Made by a program: the position numbers and the translations under genes. The notes beneath the pieces were generated by a model. That model saw only the letters and a program-made list of their open reading frames with translations. It made no database searches and had not been told where the DNA came from. This document shows positions 34,806 to 41,890 of a stretch of DNA of 64,000 nucleotides, piece by piece (the first letter of the stretch is position 1; each line of letters opens with the position of its first letter). Origin of the DNA: Butyricicoccus pullicaecorum (GTDB taxonomy: Bacteria > Bacillota > Clostridia > Oscillospirales > Butyricicoccaceae); the NCBI GenBank assembly GCA_018365995.1, contig JAGZIY010000002.1, forward strand, positions 62,001 to 126,000. The letters run 5' to 3'.

Positions 34806-35075
34806 ATGAAAAACAAGTTACTTTGCACATTAAGCGCTGCCCTTTTTACCACCATCTTTTTAAATTCTGCTTATGCAATTGATTTCTCTTCCAAAGCAGA
34901 ATATATTTCACCTCCCAACATTTCATACATCGACCATTCTTACACTGAATCTGTTCCGTATGCCGATACTATTGTGTATAAATTCCGAATACACAATGGT
35001 GTCAAGCAGTATCGCCGTTGGAATGAAACGAAAGGCTGTTGGGTTGACCCATACTGGATTGATTATCCAGCATAA
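34806..35075 (+). CDS. Small secreted protein of unknown function
   Basis: An 89-residue protein with a clear signal peptide (MKNKLLCTLSAALFTTIFLN, cleavage after AYA, about residue 24). The mature part is rich in Tyr and Ser and ends with FRIHNGVKQYRRWNETKGCW and DPYWIDYPA. I do not recognise the family. It is 14 bp after the M56 protease gene behind AAAGGAG, so it is the third gene of that operon and a candidate effector or signal for the protease/repressor system. Confidence 0.75.
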   Translation: MKNKLLCTLSAALFTTIFLNSAYAIDFSSKAEYISPPNISYIDHSYTESVPYADTIVYKFRIHNGVKQYRRWNETKGCWVDPYWIDYPA

Positions 35076-35208
35076 ATCATTGCTTTGAACTAATAAGGAG
35101 TGTGTCGCTTACTTTTACATGAGAAATGTTTCGCTTTTGTTGGACTGGAACACAAGAGACATAAAAACACTGAAAACCTTTGGTCTTTGACAGGATAGGT
35201 GCTAAAGT

Positions 35209-35934
35209 ATGAGAATAGCAATTTGTGATTTTCAAATTCGTGCGTGCATGGAACCTCTGCTGCAAAAATATGCGGCAGCACTCCCATATATCAGCTTTGA
35301 TTCTATGGAAAGTCTGATAGAAAGTGCAAAACAGGATTTTTTTCCGCTTATCTTCCTGTATGTTGAAGAAGAACATTCGGAGCGTTTGAAGCAAGCCCAA
35401 ATATTGATGGCGGGAAAGCAAAAGCCCCTCATCATTCTGGTGAGCGAAACAAACACCTGCGCGACAGAGGCATTCGGTATTGCATTCCGCTATTTGCTAA
35501 AGCCGATACAGGAACAAAAGTTTCAAGATGTACTTCAACAGGCATTACAGACTTTGAACGGCACAACCATTACTCTGACTGACGACTATGGAAAAACATT
35601 TTGTATGCCCTTGCAGGATATTTTATATTTTGAATGTCGAAATTATATTGTGGTGACGCACACAATTGATGGTCAGTATCCCATTCGCACAAGATTAAAA
35701 AATGTAGAAACCCTGCTGGCAGAATCTGATTTTTGTCGGGTGCATGCAAGCTTTTTAATCAATCTGCATTACATTTCAGACTTTGTGAAAGACGATATCA
35801 AAATGATAAACGGCAGCCACATCAATATAAGCCGAACGCGCAAAAAGCAATTTCATGAGATGTTTTTCAACTATCTGCAAAAAAATGCACAGCAGAATCT
35901 GTTTGTAAAAACAGGCTTTCGCCAGCTTTCCTAA
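35209..35934 (+). CDS. Orphan LytTR regulator with degenerate receiver
   Basis: DNA-binding protein of 241 residues. The N-terminal receiver-like domain has lost key residues: the acidic pair is CDF (Asp7-Phe8) and the phosphoacceptor position is Tyr51 in PLIFLYVEEE. The Lys of LLKPIQ is kept. The LytTR domain (about 125-225) is well preserved (QDILYFECRNYIVV, FCRVHASFLINLHYIS, HINISRTRKKQF). No kinase gene is adjacent. It stands at the head of the repeated-promoter island and is the best candidate to bind the direct repeats found there, probably without phosphorylation. Confidence 0.85.
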   Translation: MRIAICDFQIRACMEPLLQKYAAALPYISFDSMESLIESAKQDFFPLIFLYVEEEHSERLKQAQILMAGKQKPLIILVSETNTCATEAFGIAFRYLLKPIQEQKFQDVLQQALQTLNGTTITLTDDYGKTFCMPLQDILYFECRNYIVVTHTIDGQYPIRTRLKNVETLLAESDFCRVHASFLINLHYISDFVKDDIKMINGSHINISRTRKKQFHEMFFNYLQKNAQQNLFVKTGFRQLS

Positions 35935-35954
35935 ACCAGACAAGCATGCTGTGC

Positions 35955-36075
35955 AGATTGTCCACAGCTGCTTTCCATCTCGTGGTCGTGTATCATTTTT
36001 ACCAATCTCTGCTATATATGGTCATTCTCTGCCGTGATATTGTATATTACATATCTGCATGCTACTATACAGATA
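35955..36075 (+). repeat. Promoter-cassette repeat, copy A
   Basis: Matches copies B and C from TCCACAG...GCTTTCCA through ATCATTTTTACCAATCTCT to the -10. It lacks the upstream hairpin half present in B, C and D. Confidence 0.85.
36003..36068 (+). promoter_or_regulatory. Direct-repeat-controlled promoter A
   Basis: CAATCTCTGC (36003-36012) and CATTCTCTGC (36023-36032) are 20 bp apart, two helical turns. Seven bases later come TTGTAT (36040-36045), a 17-bp spacer ending in TGC, and TACTAT (36063-36068). Geometry is identical in copies B and C and fits tandem binding of a LytTR-type activator. It drives the secreted 235-residue protein gene. Confidence 0.78.
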
Positions 36076-36215
36076 GATTCTTCGAACAAATAAAAGCAAA
36101 CATCGTTTAACATCTAAGGATGTGTCAGATACTCTGATTCAAATCACAACTATTTTGTGCAACTTTTATTTTTCAAACAAGCTCTAATGGACTGTCAGAT
36201 AAAGGAGACTTTACA

Positions 36216-36923
36216 ATGAAACGATTGTTAACGTTAATGATGGCATACCTCATGGCTGTATCTCTGAGTGTTCCTGCTTTTGCCGCAAATAAAGAACTGT
36301 TGACAGATGACACTACTGTTGACAATAATGATAATAGTGTAGTGCCGTTTTATGTAGGAACGCAAACGGATCACAGTTGGAGTTACAGTTATGGAAAACC
36401 GACAGAGAAAACGAAGGGATCATGGACTCATTTCTATACAGGAGATCCTGCAAAACGTGATGGTGAATATGATACAGCATCGCATTCAGTCAGTTATAGT
36501 TCTACCTTCTCAGGTGCATTTGGGGGAAACATTAAATCTAAAATTCAAATAGAGTTTGGAATTTCTTTTTCAAAGAGTGAGGAATTTGCAATTAGCAAAA
36601 ATAGTGCACCATTGAAAAAAGGAGAGTATATTAAGGCGTATTGGATTAAGAATTTTGATTCATATGATGTTACACAAAAGGATTTAAAACATATATATGG
36701 ATTTAAACAACAGTATCCCGGTGGTCCGTATGTAAAAGTTAATACATATGATACTGATATTTCTCATGTAACTGTAGATAAGGCTCTTCAGCCCAAAATT
36801 AGGATTGAATACTGGAAGGATGGGAAAAAAATAAGATTCGCAGATACGGAAGATTCTCTCGAGCGAATTGAGTATTACGAATGGAAGAATGGTGCGTATC
36901 AGATGACTTATGGAGAAGATTAA
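36216..36923 (+). CDS. Secreted protein, possible beta-pore or toxin-like
   Basis: A 235-residue exported protein with a signal peptide ending AFA (about residue 23). The family is not recognised. The centre (about residues 85-130) alternates polar and apolar residues with many Ser and Gly (SYSSTFSGAFGGNIKSKIQI, then FGISFSKSEEFAISK), as in amphipathic hairpins of beta-pore proteins. A conserved-looking LKKGEYIKAYWIKNFDSY follows. AAAGGAG precedes the ATG. The stop overlaps by one base (TAATG) a gene for a tiny two-helix membrane protein, an arrangement common in toxin/immunity pairs. Promoter copy A lies about 150 bp upstream. Toxin function is inference. Confidence 0.75.
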   Translation: MKRLLTLMMAYLMAVSLSVPAFAANKELLTDDTTVDNNDNSVVPFYVGTQTDHSWSYSYGKPTEKTKGSWTHFYTGDPAKRDGEYDTASHSVSYSSTFSGAFGGNIKSKIQIEFGISFSKSEEFAISKNSAPLKKGEYIKAYWIKNFDSYDVTQKDLKHIYGFKQQYPGGPYVKVNTYDTDISHVTVDKALQPKIRIEYWKDGKKIRFADTEDSLERIEYYEWKNGAYQMTYGED

Positions 36924-37135
36924 TGAGAAAGAGTGGAATACTTTTATGCTGTGGAGCAATGTTGACGCTGTCCATAGTAATTGCCCTATCCAAAGTTACG
37001 CAGTATATTGATATGTTAAAAGGCGATTTCTATATTTCTGCTTTTAGATATATTAGTATTCTGCAATGGATAATGATTGCTGTTCCATTTCTAGTAGGAT
37101 GCGGAATCATATTATCGGAAAAAAACAAAAAGTAA
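36923..37135 (+). CDS. Small two-helix membrane protein, possible immunity protein
   Basis: A 70-residue protein starting at ATG 36923 (MRKSGILLCCGAMLT), which shares one base with the previous stop, so translation is coupled. Two hydrophobic segments lie at about residues 5-22 and 42-62, with a hydrophilic turn (TQYIDMLKGDFYIS) and a basic end (SEKNKK). Size and layout resemble immunity proteins of secreted bacteriocins or toxins, but I see no specific family. Confidence 0.7.
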   Translation: MRKSGILLCCGAMLTLSIVIALSKVTQYIDMLKGDFYISAFRYISILQWIMIAVPFLVGCGIILSEKNKK

Positions 37136-37269
37136 ACAATCATAAATGATGGATTGAAGTCAAGGGAAGGGCGGAGATTCTCAGAGAAAATACAATCAGA
37201 CCTTAACTTCAGTTCATGGAATACTCTAATTCTTTTCTTTCTATCTTCTGCTGATTTGGAATATATTCA

Positions 37270-37305
37270 GACACACCAGAGTTGCTTTGGTGTGTCTATT
37301 TTTAT
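37270..37305 (+). terminator. Terminator in repeat copy B
   Basis: GACACACCA (37270-37278) pairs with TGGTGTGTC (37288-37296), followed by TATTTTTATA. It ends the secreted protein/two-helix gene pair. Confidence 0.82.
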
Positions 37306-37408
37306 ACTATGGCATTGTATGCTATATTTCACCCGTTTTCCCTAAGCCCGACAAACAGACTGATATCCACAGACGCTTTCCACTCTATAGTAGTACTATC
37401 ATTTTTAC

Positions 37409-37474
37409 CAATCTCTTCTATATATGGTCATTCTCTGCCGTGATATTGTACAATGCACATCTGCATGCTATGAT
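37409..37474 (+). promoter_or_regulatory. Direct-repeat-controlled promoter B
   Basis: Boxes CAATCTCTTC (37409-37418) and CATTCTCTGC (37429-37438), then TTGTAC (37446-37451), a 17-bp spacer ending TGC, and TATGAT (37469-37474). It drives the stalk-domain gene. Confidence 0.78.
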
Positions 37475-37520
37475 ACAAATATATTCTTCAAATAAGTCTA
37501 TTATTTTGAGAGGTGTTTTT

Positions 37521-38603
37521 ATGAAAAGGCATTGGAAAACATTGGTGTTCACTGCAACAACCGCAGCGATTCTGTCCTGTGGTGTGAACGCACTTGCTAT
37601 ATCTGATATTCAGGCAAATACAATCAATGGACGTATCTACACCGAAGGACGGCGAGCGTACTGTTGGGACGCAAATGGCAAAGAAATTGATTTTCTAAGC
37701 TATAATGGCACCACTTATATCCCGATTCGTACTGCTGGTGAGTGGATGGGAAAAAATGTCTCTTGGAATGAATCCTCTAAAACCATCACACTAAGCGGTA
37801 CTACACAAAAGCTAATTCATGCAGAACCCGGCACTTACGACCCAGAAGATGATACCGCTTCTCAGGAGACAACAGACGGTATTACTGCCAGACTGCGTGA
37901 TGATATCAAGGTTGTCGTAGATGATCAGGTGCAGACCTTTAAGAATGCAGCCGGTGAGGTCATCTATCCCATTGAATACAATAGCACAAATTATCTTCCG
38001 GTGCGCAATATCGGCGAGTTATGTGGCATGGATATCAATTACCGTGAAAAAGATACACATGGTCCAGCCATGATTTTCCTGCGCACAGCCATGACCGACG
38101 CGCAAATTGCTGCTGGAAAAACCTATATAGACACAATCGAACAGTTATTTACTTATGAACACCTCGCACAGAGTGGTGATGTTCCCGCACATCTGCAAAA
38201 ACAATATACACCTGATGCAAATACGTCCAGTGTCACAGGTACAAATGGCTCAACAGATAAGGAAAATAATATTTTTCTGCTGATGCAGCGAAATTACAAT
38301 CAAACAACCAAGGGCGAAATCAAGCAATATGCTGAAATTGGTAAAAAAACCATGCAGGCTGTTCTGGACACTGCTAAGCCGGATACACCTGTTTTGGATT
38401 ACTATTACAATGAAACCATTGCACAGGCAAAACAAGCACTTACTGCTTGTGATACCGTTTTGACAGCTATTGCCGAAGGCAAGGACGAGGACACTTGCCG
38501 CAATATGATGTTCTCCAATTCCAACGGATTGTCTGTCGCTGAACAGTGTTTCCGAGCAGACAACTCTAATATTATGCGTATCATATTGCTTGAGAAATTA
38601 TGA
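37521..38603 (+). CDS. Secreted stalk-domain (copper amine oxidase N-like) protein
   Basis: Exported protein of 360 residues, ATG 37521 behind GAGAGG. The signal peptide ends near ALA (about residue 28). Two copper-amine-oxidase-N-like 'stalk' repeats follow: GTTYIPIRTAGEWMGKNVSW with ITLSG (about 55-95), and DIKVVVDDQVQTFKNAAGEV with TNYLPVRNIGELCGMDINYR (about 130-190). The C-terminal 150 residues are helical with no recognised domain. Such stalk domains are common wall-associated modules in Clostridia and do not imply amine oxidase activity. It is the second gene served by the repeated promoter cassette. Confidence 0.82.
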   Translation: MKRHWKTLVFTATTAAILSCGVNALAISDIQANTINGRIYTEGRRAYCWDANGKEIDFLSYNGTTYIPIRTAGEWMGKNVSWNESSKTITLSGTTQKLIHAEPGTYDPEDDTASQETTDGITARLRDDIKVVVDDQVQTFKNAAGEVIYPIEYNSTNYLPVRNIGELCGMDINYREKDTHGPAMIFLRTAMTDAQIAAGKTYIDTIEQLFTYEHLAQSGDVPAHLQKQYTPDANTSSVTGTNGSTDKENNIFLLMQRNYNQTTKGEIKQYAEIGKKTMQAVLDTAKPDTPVLDYYYNETIAQAKQALTACDTVLTAIAEGKDEDTCRNMMFSNSNGLSVAEQCFRADNSNIMRIILLEKL

Positions 38604-38754
38604 TAAATTCTTTGAATCTGTCAAATAGTTTAAAAGGTATTTCTAAGATAAACTGAATAAACACAGAAAAATACGAAACCGTCCAACTTCGGCAGATCCT
38701 TTGTGTATATCTTTTTCTTTTCTTTCTATTTTCTGCCGGTTTGGAATATATTCA

Positions 38755-38790
38755 GACACATCAGAGTCGCTTTGGTGTGTCTGTTTTTAT
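38755..38790 (+). terminator. Terminator in repeat copy C
   Basis: GACACATCA (38755-38763) pairs with TGGTGTGTC (38773-38781, one G-T), followed by TGTTTTTATT. It ends the stalk-domain gene. Confidence 0.8.
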
Positions 38791-38892
38791 TCCATGGCAT
38801 TGTATACTGTATTTTACCAGTTTTCCTAAACCCGACAAACAGGCTGATATCCATAGACACTTTCCACTCTATGATAGTACTATCATTTTTAC

Positions 38893-38958
38893 CAATCTCT
38901 GCTATATATGGTCATTCTCTGCTGTGGTATTGTATATTGCACATCTGTATGCTATTAT
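38893..38958 (+). promoter_or_regulatory. Direct-repeat-controlled promoter C (no gene downstream)
   Basis: Boxes CAATCTCTGC (38893-38902) and CATTCTCTGC (38913-38922), then TTGTAT (38930-38935), a 17-bp spacer ending TGC, and TATTAT (38953-38958). It is the best match to consensus of the three, yet no coding region follows before the copy D hairpin. Confidence 0.75.
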
Positions 38959-39117
38959 ATATATAAACCCTTCAAAAAACAGGGGCAAACATCATTTGAC
39001 ATTTAATGTCGTAAGGCAGCTTATGAGACATTCAAACTGACAGCAGCAAGCAAAATAGTGATTTAAACGCCGCTTTGCATAAGCTATTAAGATGCGATAG
39101 ATTCTATCGCTGTAAAT

Positions 39118-39285
39118 ATAAGCTGAACGAACACAGAAAATTATTAAATCGTCCAACTTCGGCAGAGATCCATTCTTTGCGTATATCTGTTTCTTTTCTT
39201 TCTATTTTCTGCCGATTTGGAATATATTTCAGACACACTCTAGCGCTTTGGTGTGTCTGTTTTTATACTACGGCGTTGTATGTCC
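39118..39285 (+). repeat. Promoter-cassette repeat, copy D (truncated)
   Basis: Matches copy C from CTGAAC...AACACAGAAAA through the pyrimidine-rich entry and hairpin (GACACAC 39232-39238, GTGTGTC 39251-39257) to the TTTTTATACTACGGCGTTGTATG segment, then stops. The boxes and the TTGTAt/TGCTATnAT promoter are absent. Confidence 0.8.
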
Positions 39286-39347
39286 ATATATCTAGCGCCT
39301 TCCAAGTAAAAACCAAGAGATATTTGATGCCAAAAGAGGGTGTTATC

Positions 39348-39836
39348 ATGAAATATCAAGTAAAAAGAGTCCTGAGTGCTATGTTTGTGGGCTCCATACT
39401 GCTCTCTGCCGCTGTCATGCGTGCTGATGCAGTCGATACAGCGCAAAATATCCCACCAGATAATGCTTCTGTTCCGTCATTCTCTGCAACACAGCACAAA
39501 AACTCTTATACACTTTTACAGGAATGGAATTTGGATACAGGCAGTCGCGGAACAGATGAAACTCCAAGATTTATTATGGAAAAGGGAGAGGGCTTCTATC
39601 TCCGTTGGTACTGCGAAGTGCCAAAGTATTCAGAGCCTGTCCATGTCTATTTATATGACATTGGAAAAGGAGAAATCGTCTCTGCCATGTCTCCGCAAAT
39701 GAATCCAGGAGAAAAGCGGCAGGAGGTATTTTATGTAGGCAGTGACAGTTCCAACTGCCAATTCCGCATTCAAATTGAAAGTGTCACAGGCGGAACTGCT
39801 TATGCGACAGTACGTGCAAATCAAATCGCCAATTGA
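39348..39836 (+). CDS. Secreted beta-rich protein of unknown function
   Basis: A 162-residue exported protein, ATG 39348 behind AGAGGG; the frame extends upstream through the repeat but without a ribosome site. The signal peptide ends near ADA (about residue 27). The mature part looks like a beta sandwich (GEGFYLRWYCEVPKYSEPVH, VHVYLYDIGKGEIVSAM, then FRIQIESVTGGTAYATVRAN). No family is recognised. It follows truncated copy D, so it lacks the direct-repeat promoter of its neighbours and may be poorly expressed or use another promoter. Confidence 0.72.
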   Translation: MKYQVKRVLSAMFVGSILLSAAVMRADAVDTAQNIPPDNASVPSFSATQHKNSYTLLQEWNLDTGSRGTDETPRFIMEKGEGFYLRWYCEVPKYSEPVHVYLYDIGKGEIVSAMSPQMNPGEKRQEVFYVGSDSSNCQFRIQIESVTGGTAYATVRANQIAN

Positions 39837-39897
39837 CGTGCTTTTGCAGAATAAAAACTCCAAAAACCGTTTTCAAATTCCAAATATGACGATAAAC

Positions 39898-39933
39898 AAA
39901 GAGTGGTGCTGTATAAACAGCACCACTCTTTGT
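39898..39933. terminator. Bidirectional terminator
   Basis: AAAGAGTGGTGCTGT and ACAGCACCACTCTTT form a 15-bp stem with an ATAA loop between convergent genes; T runs on both strands let it serve the secreted protein gene and fucO. Confidence 0.9.
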
Positions 39934-39957
39934 TCTTATAAAATATGTAAACTTCTA

Positions 39958-41100
39958 TCACTGTAATTTTCGGAACAGTTCCTTCAAATCCGCAACATTA
40001 GTGTCCTTCGGATTTCCCGGACAGCAAGCGTCTGCAAAAGCGGACTCTGCCAGAAAATCAAGATCCTCCTCGCGGAGTGCTTCCAGCTTTGTTGGAATTC
40101 CAACATCAACAGACAACTGACGCACTGCATCAATGGCAGCCTTACGGTAAGCCTGCTGATCCATTCCCGTTGTATCAACACCCATTGCCTCCGCAATCGC
40201 CTTATATTTCTCTCCGCTGCACTCTGCATTATACTCCATAACAATCGGCAGCATCATTGCACAGGCAACACCATGTGGTGTATCATACACCGCACCCAAT
40301 GTATGCGCCATTGAATGTGCAATGCCCAGACCAACATTCGAGAATGCCATGCCTGTCACAAACTGACCCAACGCCATATCCTCACGTCCTGCATCTTCCC
40401 CATTGACTGCACTGCGCAGACCTCTGGAAATCAGACGAATTGCCTCAAGGTTCAGACAATCTGCCAGTTCCCATGCTGCCTTTGTGGTATAGCCTTCAAT
40501 TGCATGGGTCAGGGCATCCATACCGGTCGCAGCGGTCAGTTTCTTGGGCATACTTGCCATCATTTCCGGATCTACAACCGCAATATCTGGAATATCGTTG
40601 GTATCTACGCACACAAACTTACGCTTCTTTTCCACGTCTGTAATAACATAGTTGATGGTTGCCTCGGCAGCCGTGCCCGCAGTTGTCGGAACCGCAATGG
40701 TAAATACGGTACGATTTTTGGTCGGCGCTACGCCCTCCAAAGAACGCACATCTGCAAACTCCGGATTGTTGATAATAATGCCAATTGCCTTACCGGTATC
40801 CATAGACGAACCGCCGCCAATAGCAATCATATAGTCCGCGCCCGAAGCCTTATATGCCTCTACACCCGCCTTTACATTCTCAATGGTTGGATTTGGTTTA
40901 ATATCCGAATACAATGTATATGCCATTCCCTTTGCGTCCAGCAAATCGGTAACCTTTTTGGTCACTTCAAACTTAATCAAATCGGGATCTGAAGCAATAA
41001 AAGCCTTTTTGAAGCCTTTGCTCTCAATAATTCCCGGAATTTCCTGAATGGCTCCCTTTCCATGATAGGACACACTGTTCAAAACAAAACGATTCACCAT
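39958..41100 (-). CDS. fucO: Lactaldehyde reductase (iron-containing alcohol dehydrogenase)
   Basis: Reduces L-lactaldehyde to (S)-1,2-propanediol with NADH, the last fermentative step of fucose or rhamnose breakdown. The 380-residue product is colinear with E. coli FucO (382). It shares ADYMIAIGGGSSMDTGKAIG (NAD-binding GGGS), NNPEFADVRSLEG, PTTAGTAAEATINYVITD, VCVDTNDIPDIAVVDPEMM, TGMDALTHAIEGY and the iron ligands in HSMAHTLGA and DTPHGVACA. AGGAGG precedes the ATG. It is the distal gene of the minus-strand arm of the fucose locus. Confidence 0.93.
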   Translation of the reverse strand: MVNRFVLNSVSYHGKGAIQEIPGIIESKGFKKAFIASDPDLIKFEVTKKVTDLLDAKGMAYTLYSDIKPNPTIENVKAGVEAYKASGADYMIAIGGGSSMDTGKAIGIIINNPEFADVRSLEGVAPTKNRTVFTIAVPTTAGTAAEATINYVITDVEKKRKFVCVDTNDIPDIAVVDPEMMASMPKKLTAATGMDALTHAIEGYTTKAAWELADCLNLEAIRLISRGLRSAVNGEDAGREDMALGQFVTGMAFSNVGLGIAHSMAHTLGAVYDTPHGVACAMMLPIVMEYNAECSGEKYKAIAEAMGVDTTGMDQQAYRKAAIDAVRQLSVDVGIPTKLEALREEDLDFLAESAFADACCPGNPKDTNVADLKELFRKLQ

Positions 41101-41150
41101 AATACAAGTACCTCCTGTTTATTTCCATGCGATGGAGCTCCATCACAATG

Positions 41151-41819
41151 TCAACGAATGATAAGCTCTTGAATATCCAGCCACGCAAACCAGTCTGCAA
41201 TTACCGCAACCGTCACAAGTGTCAGCACTGCCCATACCGGAAGCAGCACGGGAGAAAGAAATCCTGCTATCGTCATCAACGCGACCCCTGCTGCAACACT
41301 GGCAATCGCATGGTGCGGACGTGCCAAGGCGAGCAGAAACGCATTTTTCACAATCGCTCTTGTGTCCAACTCTACGGCAACCAGCATAGGAAATACATAA
41401 ACCGCTGCCATTGCCAGCACAATCAAAAGCCCCGTACACACCAGAGAAAGTCCGGCAAGAACGCCCTGCTGCGCTGCATAATATTGGAGTGCGAACTGCA
41501 ATAAGACTCCGGCAGCCAGAAAGAAAAACGTGATTGGCAATGCTTTTTTCCAGCAGCTTTGCCAACCATGGCGAAAATCAAACCACGGATCGCCCGGCAC
41601 GTCCTGCAAAATACGCATGACTCCCGAATGAAAGCCGGATAATGCAGCCGGAATCGTCACAATGGGAATACAGGCCAACAGACACAATGCCGCCATTTTG
41701 CAAATATCCCAACCGTCTCGACGCACAATTTCAAACAAGAGTGCCGCCCCTGTTTTCGGCGGAGCGTCCTTCTGTATCTCTGCGCGCGGATTTTCATAAA
41801 ATAAACGAAACAGATTCAT
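41151..41819 (-). CDS. DUF624 (YesL-like) membrane protein
   Basis: Polytopic membrane protein of 222 residues with five to six hydrophobic segments (about 38-62, 90-115, 120-150, 165-185, 190-212). The layout starting MNLFRLFYENPRAE, with a Gly/Trp-rich loop before helix three (DPWFDFRHGWQSCWKKALPI), is the DUF624/YesL pattern. Genes of this family often sit beside sugar ABC importers and YesMN-type two-component systems, as here, but their task is unknown. It lies 71 bp after the MsmX-like gene with a hairpin between them and 50 bp before fucO. Confidence 0.82.
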   Translation of the reverse strand: MNLFRLFYENPRAEIQKDAPPKTGAALLFEIVRRDGWDICKMAALCLLACIPIVTIPAALSGFHSGVMRILQDVPGDPWFDFRHGWQSCWKKALPITFFFLAAGVLLQFALQYYAAQQGVLAGLSLVCTGLLIVLAMAAVYVFPMLVAVELDTRAIVKNAFLLALARPHHAIASVAAGVALMTIAGFLSPVLLPVWAVLTLVTVAVIADWFAWLDIQELIIR

Positions 41820-41846
41820 CTGTACCTCACATTATAATCGTGCATA

Positions 41847-41882
41847 AAAGCCGCAAAGAGAATAAATCTCCTTGCGGCTTTG
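41847..41882 (-). terminator. Hairpin between the MsmX-like gene and the DUF624 gene
   Basis: AAAGCCGCAAGGAGA and TCTCTTTGCGGCTTTT (minus strand) form a strong stem with a T tail. It lies only about 28 bp before the next gene, so it may act as a partial terminator that lowers fucO expression relative to the ATPase. Confidence 0.75.
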
Positions 41883-41890
41883 TTCCTTCA

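Larger units (their letters stand above)
37200..37510 (+). repeat. Promoter-cassette repeat, copy B
   Basis: Full cassette: pyrimidine-rich entry (TTCTTTTCTTTCTATCTTCT), hairpin, spacer with CCCGACAAACAGACTGATAT, boxes and promoter. It parallels copy C nearly base for base over more than 250 bp. Confidence 0.87.
38648..38985 (+). repeat. Promoter-cassette repeat, copy C
   Basis: Full cassette starting near AACTGAATAAACACAGAAAA. It shares CCAACTTCGGCAG and TTTCTATTTTCTGCCG with copy D, the hairpin with B and D, and the boxes and promoter with A and B. After the promoter, GCAAACATCATTTGACAT also echoes copy A (GCAAACATCGTTTAACAT). Confidence 0.87.
38604..39347. other. Long gene-free stretch between two secreted-protein genes
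   Basis: Holds repeat copy C (38648-38985) with its terminator and promoter, about 130 bp of unique sequence, and truncated repeat copy D (39118-39285). After promoter C no plausible start and frame appears before the hairpin in copy D. The unique part contains a 7-bp stem GCGATAG/CTATCGC near 39093-39109. It is either the scar of a lost gene or a short RNA. Confidence 0.6.

Noticed and set aside
35118..35189. 23-codon frame before the orphan LytTR gene
   Set aside because: The nearest purine-rich site is about 20 bases away and the product has no recognisable leader or signal.
37521..38603. Copper amine oxidase activity for the stalk-domain protein
   Set aside because: Only the N-terminal-like stalk repeats are present; no catalytic domain or copper ligands of amine oxidases are seen.
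35955..39285. CRISPR or transposon origin for the repeated sequences
   Set aside because: The repeats are few, about 120-340 bp, carry terminator and promoter parts, and lack spacers of constant size, terminal inverted repeats or a transposase.
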